DNA of 64,000 nt from Microlunatus flavus (GTDB lineage Bacteria > Actinomycetota > Actinomycetes > Propionibacteriales > Propionibacteriaceae): assembly GCF_900110855.1 (NCBI RefSeq), contig NZ_FOFA01000012.1, forward strand, positions 1 through 64,000, in the 5' to 3' direction. Within the stretch, counting starts at the first letter, position 1. Each line of letters starts with the position of its first letter. The translations under genes and the position numbers were made by a program. The notes under the pieces were generated by a model. The model did no database searches, was not told where the DNA came from, and saw only the letters and a list, made by a program, of their open reading frames with translations. Shown here one piece after another: positions 43,680 through 53,706 of this stretch.

Positions 43680-44357
43680 CTAGGGAGCCGCGGTCGGTTC
43701 CGGGGAGGCGGTGGCCCGGAGCTCGTGACGCATCGTGAGGACGTGGCGCCGCGCCTCGGCCTCGGCGAGGTCGGGGTCGCCGACCTCGATCGCCGCGATG
43801 ATGTCGTGGTGCTGGGCCCAGGCGCGCGGGTCGCGCAGCGGTGACTTCTGGCGCAGCAGCCACTGGCCCCGCTTGACCATGGGGATCGCGATCCCGACGA
43901 GGTAGGCGTTGCCCGTCATCTCGAAGATGATGCTGTGCAGCTCGCTGTGGAGGTCCGCGAGGTGGTCGAGATCGCGGTCGGCGGAGCGGTCCTGCGCCTC
44001 GTCGAGGACCTGGCGCATGCGCCGGACCGCGTGCGGCTCGCTCGCCCGCGCCGCGAGCCGGGCCCCCAGCGGCTCGAGCGCGAGGCGGACCTCGAACATG
44101 TCGTCCGCCTGCTGGTCGTCCAGCGTCGCGACGACCGCCCCGCGCCGCGCGGTCGTGTTGACGAACCCCTCGGCCTCGAGGACGCGGATGGCCTCGCGCA
44201 CGGGGTTGCGGGAGACTCCGAGCTGCTCGGCGAGGCGGTCCTCGACGACCCGGTCGCCGGGCACGAGGTGGCCGGCGAGGATCAGCCGGCGCAGCTCGGC
44301 GGCCACGACCTCCCGGAGCCGAGGAGCCGTCGCCTCCGGCGGGAGCGCGACATCCAT
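43680..44357 (-). CDS. GntR-family (FCD) transcriptional regulator
   Basis: A 225-residue regulator. The winged helix reads LRRLILAGHLVPGDRVVEDR then LGVSRNPVREAIRVLEAEGF. The all-helical FCD effector domain follows, with the metal/ligand residues typical of the group (FEVRLALEPLGARLAA; DLHSELHSIIFEMTGN; AQHHDIIAAIEVGD with its histidines). It likely represses the peptide/amidase operon and itself until an operon-related compound binds. The gene precedes the operon on the same strand, with a separate operator before the operon. Confidence 0.9.
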   Translation of the reverse strand: MDVALPPEATAPRLREVVAAELRRLILAGHLVPGDRVVEDRLAEQLGVSRNPVREAIRVLEAEGFVNTTARRGAVVATLDDQQADDMFEVRLALEPLGARLAARASEPHAVRRMRQVLDEAQDRSADRDLDHLADLHSELHSIIFEMTGNAYLVGIAIPMVKRGQWLLRQKSPLRDPRAWAQHHDIIAAIEVGDPDLAEAEARRHVLTMRHELRATASPEPTAAP

Positions 44358-44364
44358 CGTCGCA

Positions 44365-44376
44365 CGGTATACGAAA
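44365..44376 (-). promoter_or_regulatory. GTATAC site overlapping the GntR gene's -10
   Basis: On the minus strand TTTCGTATACCG lies directly before the gene. TATACC (44366-44371) is a -10-like hexamer 8 bases before the ATG at 44357, so the mRNA is probably leaderless or nearly so. The site shares TTCGTATAC with the 43577 palindrome, which points to autorepression. Confidence 0.6.
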
Positions 44377-44520
44377 GGGTGGCGGAGCGCGTGATCCCTA
44401 CGAGGTCCATGCGGCCGCGCTCCCCGGCCGCGACGTGGGCGAACACGCCATTGACCGTCCGTGCGCGCCGCTCTACCGTGCGCTGAGGGAAGCCTGAGAG
44501 GGCTGGATCAGGAGGTCGCG

Positions 44521-45267
44521 ATGAAGCGGCTCGTCAGCGTCGTGGCCTCGGCAGCACTGGCCGTGGGGCTGGTCTGCGCGGGGTCGCCCGCCTCGGCCTC
44601 CCCCGGTTGCGACCGACCGGACGAGGCCGTCGGGATCACGGTCAGCACCCAGGACTCCACCATCCTCGGTCCGCTGCAGACGGCCACGTTCTTCTTCGAG
44701 GCGACCGCCCGGACGGCGTGCCTGGCCGACTACCCGCTCACCCTCGACGTCAGGACGGCGTCGACCCGCTCGATCCCGCTCGTGCCCACCACGGTGCTCA
44801 AGGACCGTGAGCAGGGCTTCACCTTCTACCGCGGCACCTTCACCGCAGACGCCGCCGCGCTGACGAACGCGGACGCCGGCGAGTGGCTGTTCGAGATCAC
44901 CCTCGGCGACGTCGGCTTCGGCCTCCGCCCGTACGACGTGCTGCGGCGGACCAGGCTCTCCTTCGACGCCGGGCCCGAGCCGCTGCGCCGGAACCACCGG
45001 CTCACCTTCCGCGGCGCCCTGCAGGTGGCGGACTGGGAGCGCGACCGCTACCGCGGGCTCGCCGGGCAGCCGGTGGGCATCGTCGCGATCGACAGTCAGA
45101 CGACGGTGCCCTGGGTGCCGCTGGTCGAGACCACGACCCGCCGGCACGGTCGCTACCGCGTGCGTCACGAGGTGCCGGGGACCGACCGCTACGAGGCGGT
45201 CTACCACGGCACCCGCGGCATCGCCTTCACGGTCTCCCGCATCGACGCCGTCGCCGAGCGGACCTAG
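44521..45267 (+). CDS. Secreted protein of unknown function
   Basis: A 248-residue exported protein with a signal peptide ([20 protein letters not shown]). The mature part is beta-rich and probably contains two Ig-like domains ([60 protein letters not shown]), resembling repeat modules of exported proteins. No catalytic motif is visible. Its TAG stop shares the CTAG palindrome with the convergent uppS stop. I cannot assign a family. Confidence 0.65.
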   Translation: MKRLVSVVASAALAVGLVCAGSPASASPGCDRPDEAVGITVSTQDSTILGPLQTATFFFEATARTACLADYPLTLDVRTASTRSIPLVPTTVLKDREQGFTFYRGTFTADAAALTNADAGEWLFEITLGDVGFGLRPYDVLRRTRLSFDAGPEPLRRNHRLTFRGALQVADWERDRYRGLAGQPVGIVAIDSQTTVPWVPLVETTTRRHGRYRVRHEVPGTDRYEAVYHGTRGIAFTVSRIDAVAERT

Positions 45268-46100
45268 CCGGCGCTGCCCCGGTCCACCTCGTTGGGCACG
45301 GCACCGCCGTAGCGGCGGTCCCGGTCGGCGTACAGCTCGATGGCCCGCCACAGGTCGCGGCGGTCGAAGTCGGGCCACAGCCGGTCGAGGAAGACGAGCT
45401 CGGCGTACGCGCTCTGCCACAGCAGGAAGTTGGACGTGCGCTGCTCGCCGGAGGAGCGCACGAACAGGTCCACGTCGGGGATCTCGGGCTCGTCGAGGAA
45501 GCGCCGGAACCGTTCCTCGGTGAGCTTGGACGGGTCCAGCCGGCCGGCGGCGGCCTCGGCGGCGATCGCCCGGACGGCGTCGACGATCTCGGCGCGACCG
45601 CCGTAGTTGACGCAGAACTGCAGGGTCAGCACGTCGTTGTCGACCGTCTGCGCCTCGGCGCTCTCGAGCTCGCTGATCACGCTGCGCCACAGCCGGGGTC
45701 GCCTGCCTGCCCAGCGCACCCGGACGCCCATGGCGTCGAGCTGGTCGCGACGGCGGTGGATCACGTCGCGGTTGAAGCCCATCAGCCAGCGCACCTCGTC
45801 CGGCGAGCGCCGCCAGTTCTCGGTGGAGAAGGCGTACGCCGACAGGTACTTCACGCCGATCTGGATGGCGCCGGAGATGACGTCGAACAGCGCGTCCTCG
45901 CCGCGCGCGTGCCCCTCGGTCCGCGACAGCCCCCGCGCCTTGGCCCAGCGCCCGTTGCCGTCCATGACGATCGCGACGTGGCGCGGCACCTTGTCGGCCG
46001 GGACGGGCGGGGGCAGCGCGCCCTCGCGGTGCGGGGCCGGCGGGCCGGGCGGACCCGTGCGGCGGGCGACCTCGGCGCTCCTGCGGCTCAGGCGTGGCAC
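45264..46100 (-). CDS. uppS: Isoprenyl diphosphate synthase (cis-prenyltransferase)
   Basis: A 278-residue cis-prenyltransferase that lengthens an allylic diphosphate to the C50/C55 carrier lipid for wall synthesis. Motif 1 [17 protein letters not shown] carries the catalytic aspartate; others are [52 protein letters not shown] and [14 protein letters not shown]. An extra 40 residues precede motif 1, as often in actinobacteria. It lies near recO as in related genomes. Its stop overlaps the convergent gene. Confidence 0.94.
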   Translation of the reverse strand: MPRLSRRSAEVARRTGPPGPPAPHREGALPPPVPADKVPRHVAIVMDGNGRWAKARGLSRTEGHARGEDALFDVISGAIQIGVKYLSAYAFSTENWRRSPDEVRWLMGFNRDVIHRRRDQLDAMGVRVRWAGRRPRLWRSVISELESAEAQTVDNDVLTLQFCVNYGGRAEIVDAVRAIAAEAAAGRLDPSKLTEERFRRFLDEPEIPDVDLFVRSSGEQRTSNFLLWQSAYAELVFLDRLWPDFDRRDLWRAIELYADRDRRYGGAVPNEVDRGSAG

Positions 46101-46165
46101 CCGACGGACTCTAGTGCCGCAGGCGGCTGGGGAGCAGAATCGGACGCCGAGGAGGTGGCCGCAGC

Positions 46166-46942
46166 ATGGAGCCGGAACGCAGCCTGTTCGACGTCTCCGC
46201 AGGGTCGTACGACCGCCTGATCGGGCGCTACCTGCCCACGATCGGGGTGGCGTTCGCCGACGCCGCGGGTGTGGGCGCGGGCCAGCGGGTGCTGGACGTC
46301 GGGTGCGGCCCGGGCGGCCTGACCAGCGTCCTCGTCGGCCGGGTGGGCGCGGAGCACGTCGCCGCGATCGACCCCTCGCGACCCTTCGTCGCGGCCTGCC
46401 GCGAGCGCAACCCGGGCGTCGACGTCCGCGAGGGCGTGGCCGAGGAGCTGCCGTACGCCGACGGCGCCTTCGACGCCAGCCTCGCGTCGCTCGTCGTGGG
46501 CTTCATGAGCGACGCAGGCGCGGGCGTGGCGGAGATGCGCCGGGTGACCCGACGGGGCGGACGGATCGCCCTGTCCTTCTGGACGCTCGACGGCATGCCC
46601 CTGCTGCAGACGTTCTGGTCGGCGGCCAGCGCCGTGACCGGTGAGCACGGCAGCGACGACACGCGGCTCGGGCGTCGCGACGGCGACCTCGTGCGCCTCC
46701 TCGAGGGCGCCGGCGCGGCCGACGTCGTGCAGACCCGGATCACGGGCCGGGCCACGTACGCCGACGTCGACGACTTCTGGTCCTCCTTCACCGGCGGCGC
46801 CGGCCCGGTCGGCGCGTACGCACGCTCCCTCGCCCCCGAGGTGGCGGACCGGGTGCGCGACGCGTGCGACCGGCTGCTCGGCCACCCGCGCTCACCCTTC
46901 ACCCTCGAGGCGACCGCGTGGTGCGCCGTCGGCACGTCCTGA
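46166..46942 (+). CDS. SAM-dependent methyltransferase
   Basis: A 258-residue class-I methyltransferase. The SAM site shows [15 protein letters not shown], then [30 protein letters not shown] and a C-terminal cap region. It has the UbiE/type-11 layout, but the acceptor is unknown. It lies between uppS (divergent) and recO (same strand, 34 bp after). Confidence 0.85.
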   Translation: MEPERSLFDVSAGSYDRLIGRYLPTIGVAFADAAGVGAGQRVLDVGCGPGGLTSVLVGRVGAEHVAAIDPSRPFVAACRERNPGVDVREGVAEELPYADGAFDASLASLVVGFMSDAGAGVAEMRRVTRRGGRIALSFWTLDGMPLLQTFWSAASAVTGEHGSDDTRLGRRDGDLVRLLEGAGAADVVQTRITGRATYADVDDFWSSFTGGAGPVGAYARSLAPEVADRVRDACDRLLGHPRSPFTLEATAWCAVGTS

Positions 46943-46976
46943 CGCCCGCCCTTGCCGCGGCCGGGACAATGAGGAG

Positions 46977-47717
46977 GTGCCCACCTACCGCGAGCAGGCC
47001 GTGGTGCTGCGCACGCACAAGCTGGGCGAGGCCGACCGCATCATCACCCTCCTGAGCCGGGGCCGCGGCAAGGTGCGCGCGGTCGCCCGCGGCGTCCGGC
47101 GCACGTCGTCGAAGTTCGGCGCGCGGCTCGAGCCCTTCAGCCACGTCGACCTCCAGCTCGCGAGCGGGCGGTCGCTGGACGTCGTGGCCCAGGCCGAGTC
47201 CCTCGACGCGTTCGGCGACCCGCTCAGCGCGGACTACCCGGCGTGGACCGCAGGGCAGGTGATGCTCGAGACGGCCGACCGGCTCGTCGTCGAGGAGGGC
47301 GAGCCCGCGCTGCAGCACTACCGGCTGCTCGTCGGCGCGCTGCGGGCGCTGAGCGGCGGGACCGCCGACGGGCCGCGGCCCGCGAGCATGGTGCTCGACT
47401 CCTACCTGCTGCGGGCGCTGGCGGTCGCCGGCTACGCGCCGTCGTTCCGCGACTGCGCCCACTGCGGTCTCGAGGGTCCGCACACCGCCTTCTCCCCCGC
47501 CTCCGGCGGCGTCGTGTGCGAACGCTGCCGCCCGCCCGGCTCGGCACGGCCGTCGCCGGAGACCCTCGAGCTGCTCGGCGCGCTCCTGGAGGGCCGGTGG
47601 GCCGCCACGCGCGACGTCGGCCCGCGCTCGGCGCGCGAGGCCAGCGGGCTCACGTCGGCCTTCACCGCCTGGCACCTCGACCGCTCGCTGCGCTCGATGG
47701 CCCATGTCGAGCGTTGA
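46977..47717 (+). CDS. recO: DNA repair protein RecO
   Basis: A 246-residue RecO, which loads RecA with RecF/RecR during recombinational repair. The N-terminal OB fold reads REQAVVLRTHKLGEADRII then GKVRAVARGVRRTSSKFG. The central zinc finger uses C-x2-C pairs (DCAHCGLEG; CERCRPP). GTG at 46977 lies directly after GAGGAG. The last codons overlap the M1 peptidase start by 14 bases, so the two are coupled. Confidence 0.93.
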   Translation: MPTYREQAVVLRTHKLGEADRIITLLSRGRGKVRAVARGVRRTSSKFGARLEPFSHVDLQLASGRSLDVVAQAESLDAFGDPLSADYPAWTAGQVMLETADRLVVEEGEPALQHYRLLVGALRALSGGTADGPRPASMVLDSYLLRALAVAGYAPSFRDCAHCGLEGPHTAFSPASGGVVCERCRPPGSARPSPETLELLGALLEGRWAATRDVGPRSAREASGLTSAFTAWHLDRSLRSMAHVER

Positions 47718-49326
47718 CCCGCGCTGGGGCCCACCCCTCGCGGGCCCGCCGCAGCCGGGGCCGCGGCCGCGCCGACCGGCGGACCCGCGCTGGGGCCCAC
47801 CCCTCGCGGGCCCGCCGCAGCCGGGGCCGCGGCCGCGCCGACCGGCGTACGTCTACGTCCTCGCCGTCGTCGTGCCCCTCGCGCTGGTCGCCGCGCTGCT
47901 GCTCCCGCTCGGCGTCGCCGCGCTGTGGCGTCGGCTCGCCGCGGACGTCCCGGTCAGCAGCGCCGGCGCACCGGGCGGGACGGTCGTCGACGGGTCGCGC
48001 GGGCTCGGCGACCGCTACTACCCCGACGCCGGCAACGGCGGCTACGACGTCACGCGCTACCAGATCGACGTCAGCTTCGACCCCGCCGACGAGCGGCTGA
48101 GCGGCACCACGACCATCTCGGCGCGGGCGCTGCAGGGGTTGCACAGCTTCGTCCTCGACCTGCGGCTCGACGTCGCCACGGTGACCGTCGACGGGGCCGA
48201 CGCCGGGCTGGCGCGCGACGGTTCCGCCGACTGGCGCGTCACGCCCGCGACGCCGGTCGCTGCCGGCCGCGACTTCACCGTCGTGGTCACCTACTCCGGC
48301 CAGCCGGGCGAGATCACCGGCGTCGACGGCGACCGGCCCTTCACCCGGACCGGCGAGGAATGGCTGGTCGCGGGCGAGCCGGAGAGCGCGGCCTGGTGGT
48401 TCCCGTCGAACGACCACCCCTCCGACCCCGCCCTCATGGACGTCTCCATCCGCGTGCCCCGCGGCCTGCAGGCGATCAGCACCGGCCGGCTGGTCAGCGC
48501 CGACAGCGGCAGCGAGGAGCGCTGGGACACCTGGCACTGGGTCTCGCGGCAGCCGATGGCGACGTTCCTGACGTTCATGGCCATCGGCAGCTTCACCCTC
48601 CAGCAGGGCGTCGTCGACGGGCTGCCGTACGTCTACGCCGTCACCGACCAGCTCTCCGACGCCGACCAGAAGAAGGCGTTCGCCGCGCTGCAGACCTCCG
48701 CGGCCACGGTGCGTGTGCTCGCCGGGCTGTTCGGGCCGTACCCCTTCACCGAGCTCGGCGGGATCGTCCCGAAGGCCAAGCTGCCCTTCGACGGCCTCGA
48801 GACGCAGGGCCGCCCCGTCTACCGCGCGGAGTCGATCATCGACCCGCGCTACTCCCGCGAGCTGATCACCCACGAGCTCGCGCACATGTGGTTCGGCGAC
48901 AACGTGACCGTGCGCCAGTGGGACGACATCTTCGACTCCGAGGCGTACGCGTCCTGGGCCGCCTGGGCCGCCGAGGAGAAGACCGGCGGCGCGACCGCGC
49001 AGAGCCAGCTGACCAGCCTCTTCGACCGCGCGCGTGATGCCGACGACTTCTGGCGGGTGACCATGATCGACCCCGGCCGGCGCAACATGTTCACGACCGT
49101 CTACTACCGCGGGCCGATGGCGCTGCAGGCGCTGCGCAACGTGATGGGCGACGAGGCGTTCACTCGGCTGAACACGCAGTGGGCGCAGGACCCGGGCTCG
49201 CGCAGCCTCGAGGACTGGATGACGAAGGCCCAGTCGCTCACCACGACCGACCTGCAGCCCTTCTTCCAGGCGTGGATCTACGCCCGCGTCGCCCCGGCGA
49301 AGACGGCGGCCAACGGGCTGGGCTGA
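47704..49326 (+). CDS. M1-family zinc metallopeptidase, membrane-anchored
   Basis: A 540-residue aminopeptidase-like protein. The first 48 residues contain a perfect 22-residue duplication rich in Pro, Gly and Arg. One membrane helix follows (VLAVVVPLALVAALLLPLGV), then a beta-rich domain and the catalytic core with HELAHMWFGDN (Zn site HExxH). The third ligand is probably E in DIFDSEAYASWAAWA. GxMEN is replaced by PFDGLETQGRP. The active site faces outside. It could trim peptides or process wall proteins. It is co-translated with recO. Confidence 0.88.
   Translation: MSSVDPRWGPPLAGPPQPGPRPRRPADPRWGPPLAGPPQPGPRPRRPAYVYVLAVVVPLALVAALLLPLGVAALWRRLAADVPVSSAGAPGGTVVDGSRGLGDRYYPDAGNGGYDVTRYQIDVSFDPADERLSGTTTISARALQGLHSFVLDLRLDVATVTVDGADAGLARDGSADWRVTPATPVAAGRDFTVVVTYSGQPGEITGVDGDRPFTRTGEEWLVAGEPESAAWWFPSNDHPSDPALMDVSIRVPRGLQAISTGRLVSADSGSEERWDTWHWVSRQPMATFLTFMAIGSFTLQQGVVDGLPYVYAVTDQLSDADQKKAFAALQTSAATVRVLAGLFGPYPFTELGGIVPKAKLPFDGLETQGRPVYRAESIIDPRYSRELITHELAHMWFGDNVTVRQWDDIFDSEAYASWAAWAAEEKTGGATAQSQLTSLFDRARDADDFWRVTMIDPGRRNMFTTVYYRGPMALQALRNVMGDEAFTRLNTQWAQDPGSRSLEDWMTKAQSLTTTDLQPFFQAWIYARVAPAKTAANGLG
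47716..47847 (+). repeat. Perfect 66-bp tandem duplication
   Basis: Two identical 66-bp copies (47716-47781 and 47782-47847) directly follow the recO stop overlap and encode the start of the peptidase. Each gives 22 residues beginning DPRWGPPLAGPPQPG. Absence of any change between copies indicates a very recent event or ongoing copy-number change. Confidence 0.9.
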
Positions 49327-49541
49327 CGGAGGCCGAGGACGCTGCTGTCGCACACGTCACAGCGGTTCCACCCCTCCGGGTCGCAACAGGTGCCTCCGCC
49401 CACGCGATGAAGCAGGTGCCGGCACGACCCGCGCCTCCGCGCGAGCCCTGTCACACCTGCGAACCGTTCCCGGTCCGGCTCCGAACCGGTGTCACGCCTG
49501 CTCACCGAGCGGGCGCGCACCGCAACGAAGGAGCCCGAGCC

Positions 49542-50423
49542 GTGACCGCACCGCGCGTCGACGCCACCCGCATCCGTGACCACGTCCTCCGCCTCGGCGA
49601 GAAGCACCCGCCGGTCGACCTCGCGTCGGCCGACTTCACGGTCCGCGATCCCGCCGCCGTCCGCCGTCGTTTCGCCCAGCCGCTGGACTACATGGCGCGC
49701 GTCGAGATGGAGGTCGAGCGCAACGTCCTGGAGCTCGCCGTGATGCTGCCCGGCGTCTCCGAGACCGACCGCCTGTTCTACGCCGACGTGTGGGCCCCGC
49801 AGGAGGAGCGGCACGGCCTGCTGCTCGACACGCTCGTGCGCCGCCTCGACCTGCCGCCCGCCGAGCCGGACCTCGACGGCCCGACCGCCCAGGTCCGCGT
49901 GCTTGGCGCGCTCGCGCACATCCCGGCCGTGCAGGAGGTGATCCGGCTCCTGTACTACCTCACCGGCGCCGCGACGGAGAAGTCGGCGATGCTCGCGTAC
50001 GCGGCCATGAGCGCCGACCTCGAGGCCATGGGCGAGACCGCGGTCAAGCGCACCGTGGTCGACGCGATCAAGGTCCAGGAGCCCGGCCACTTCGCCTTCT
50101 ACCGGATGAGCGCGCAGGAGATGATCGAGACCAGCGTGCTCAAGCCGTGGCAGCTGCGGATCGCCCGCTTCATCCGGTCGAAGGCCTTCAGCCTCGTCGG
50201 TGCGTCGACCCCCGAGCGCAAGGCCGACTTCGGCGGCGTCCTGGTCAACCTCGGCCTGGCCGACGACCTCGAGCGCACCGTGCGCGACGTCAGCCGCCTC
50301 GAGCACCACCTCCTCTGGGCCCAGGACCAGGGCATGGACGTCCCCGCGTACGCGCTCAGGGCCTTCCGCGACGCGGCCGACTCCTACCGCGAACGGGTCC
50401 AAGGCGCGGCGCTCGCCGCCTGA
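49542..50423 (+). CDS. Ferritin-like diiron protein (acyl-ACP-desaturase-like)
   Basis: A 293-residue all-helical protein with the diiron pattern: carboxylates in MARVEMEVERN, ExxH in APQEERHGLLLD, a Glu in TEKSAMLAYAAM and a second ExxH in VQEPGHFAFYR. This fits the ferritin-like/acyl-ACP desaturase superfamily, so an oxygen-using oxidase or desaturase is likely, but the substrate is not visible. AAGGAG lies 10 bases before the GTG. The 215 bp upstream have no gene; I see only scattered short repeats such as TGTCAC-CTG. Confidence 0.7.
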   Translation: MTAPRVDATRIRDHVLRLGEKHPPVDLASADFTVRDPAAVRRRFAQPLDYMARVEMEVERNVLELAVMLPGVSETDRLFYADVWAPQEERHGLLLDTLVRRLDLPPAEPDLDGPTAQVRVLGALAHIPAVQEVIRLLYYLTGAATEKSAMLAYAAMSADLEAMGETAVKRTVVDAIKVQEPGHFAFYRMSAQEMIETSVLKPWQLRIARFIRSKAFSLVGASTPERKADFGGVLVNLGLADDLERTVRDVSRLEHHLLWAQDQGMDVPAYALRAFRDAADSYRERVQGAALAA

Positions 50424-50440
50424 GCCCACCTCCTTCATCC

Positions 50441-50504
50441 CGCCGAGCGGTAACTTGCCGCGCCGAATCAGGCCTGACAGGCGCGGCAACCTACCGCTCG
50501 GCGG
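50441..50504. terminator. Long palindrome between convergent genes, shared with the dgt end
   Basis: A stem of 24 bp with 22 pairs (50441-50464 and 50480-50503) encloses 15 bases between the diiron and epimerase genes, and probably ends transcription from both sides. The right half (50480-50504) is identical to 24827-24851 at the end of dgt. Confidence 0.7.
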
Positions 50505-50510
50505 TCTCGA

Positions 50511-51518
50511 CTAGCGCAGGACGAAGCCGGGGACCAGGGTGTCGCGCGGGTCGACCACGAACGTGTGCTCACCGGTCTGGTGGGCGGTGCCGGTGATGGA
50601 CGGGATCACGGCGTCGACGCCGTCCACGGTGGTCCGCTCGAGGACCCGGGCGACGAACCTCGAGCCGACGATCGAGTCGTGCGTCAGCACCTGGTCGTCG
50701 GTCAGGCCGCCCGAGGCGGCGAGCGCGGCGACGCGTGACGCCGTCCCCGAACCGCAGGGTGAGCGATCGACCTCGCCGTCGGCGAAGATCGTCACGTTGC
50801 GCTGGTGCGGACCCTCGGGCCGCGGGCCGAGGTCCTCGAAGAGGATCGTCCCGTAGATGCCGCTCAGCCGCTCGTCGCGTGCGTACGTCGCGGCGGGGTG
50901 GTCGGCCAGCGCCCGCTTGACCTCGCGGCCGAGGGCGATGAGCTCGCCGTACGCGGCCGGCTCGACGTGCAGCCCGGCCCGCGCGACGTCGAGGTGGGCG
51001 TAGAGCGCGCCGCCGAAGGCGACGTCGACCGGAACCGTCCCGTACGCGGTCGGCACCTCGATCCCGATGGCGACGACGTGGCTTGCGACGTTGACGAAGT
51101 CGACGCTCTCGACCTCGCCGCCGCGGGTGTGCACGCGGGCGGTCACGCGGCCCGACGGCACGTCGACGACCACGTCGGTCACGCCGTCGTCGGGCGCGGC
51201 GACTCGGCCCGACTCGACGGCCCAGGCGCCGAGGGCGATGGTTCCGTGGCCGCAGGCGGTGGAGAACCCGTCCTTGTGCCAGAAGAGGACGCCGAGGTGG
51301 GCGTGCTCGTCGTCGGGCGGCACCAGCAGACCGCCGTACATGTCGGCGTGCCCGCGCGGCTCGAAGCAGAGCAGCCGCCGTAGACCGTCGACGTCGGGGT
51401 CGGCGATGGCCCGCGCGCGCCGGTCGGCGACGTCGGTCCCCGGGATGGCGACCGGTGGGTCGACGACGATCCGGAACGGTTCGCCCCCGGTGTGGTAGTC
51501 GACGGTCGAGACGCGCAC
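50511..51518 (-). CDS. Proline racemase/4-hydroxyproline epimerase-family enzyme
   Basis: A 335-residue two-base epimerase. Both active cysteines are present: FSTACGHGTIALGAW and DRSPCGSGTASRVAAL, so it is a racemase/epimerase and not the Thr-containing dehydratase. The start VSTVDYHTGGEPFRIV matches the family N-terminus (TxDxHxxGEP). It likely interconverts hydroxyproline isomers in amino-acid catabolism. GTG at 51518 is chosen; the region upstream is repeat DNA that can be read as a false extension. Confidence 0.88.
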   Translation of the reverse strand: MRVSTVDYHTGGEPFRIVVDPPVAIPGTDVADRRARAIADPDVDGLRRLLCFEPRGHADMYGGLLVPPDDEHAHLGVLFWHKDGFSTACGHGTIALGAWAVESGRVAAPDDGVTDVVVDVPSGRVTARVHTRGGEVESVDFVNVASHVVAIGIEVPTAYGTVPVDVAFGGALYAHLDVARAGLHVEPAAYGELIALGREVKRALADHPAATYARDERLSGIYGTILFEDLGPRPEGPHQRNVTIFADGEVDRSPCGSGTASRVAALAASGGLTDDQVLTHDSIVGSRFVARVLERTTVDGVDAVIPSITGTAHQTGEHTFVVDPRDTLVPGFVLR

Positions 51519-51525
51519 GCGATCG

Positions 51526-51711
51526 CGACGGACGTTCCCTGAGCGCGTCGAGGAGTCAGCAGGCACGGGAGCACGGTAGTGGCCGGGCCCTCGGCCCCTC
51601 GACGAGCTCAGGGAACGTCCGTCGTGCCGTCGGAGGGCCGCCGCGCGAGAGCACGGTGGTGGTCGGGCGGTGCCCTTCGACAGGCTCAGGGAACGTTCGA
51701 CGGGCTCAGGA
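51526..51711. repeat. Palindromic repeat copies between epimerase and leuA genes
   Basis: A reverse copy (51526-51553) and a forward copy (51595-51624) pair through perfect 15-bp arms (CGACGGACGTTCCCT and its complement). A third copy (51673-51711) holds CCCTTCGACAGGCTCAGGG followed by a partial unit. GAGCACGGT-GT also repeats twice. They belong to the same family as the 31-kb array. Together they fill the 200-bp gap. Confidence 0.75.
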
Positions 51712-51718
51712 GGAGAGG

Positions 51719-53633
<1,915 letters not shown>

Positions 53634-53706
53634 GTCCGCAGGGGTGCCAACCGGGGCACGCACAAATCGCCTCGACACCTCCGGGGTGCCGCGCCACCCT
53701 GTCCGG

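Noticed and set aside
49327-49541. Intergenic region with several TGTCAC-type and GAACCG motifs
   Set aside because: Repeats are short and imperfect; no operator or RNA structure could be supported.
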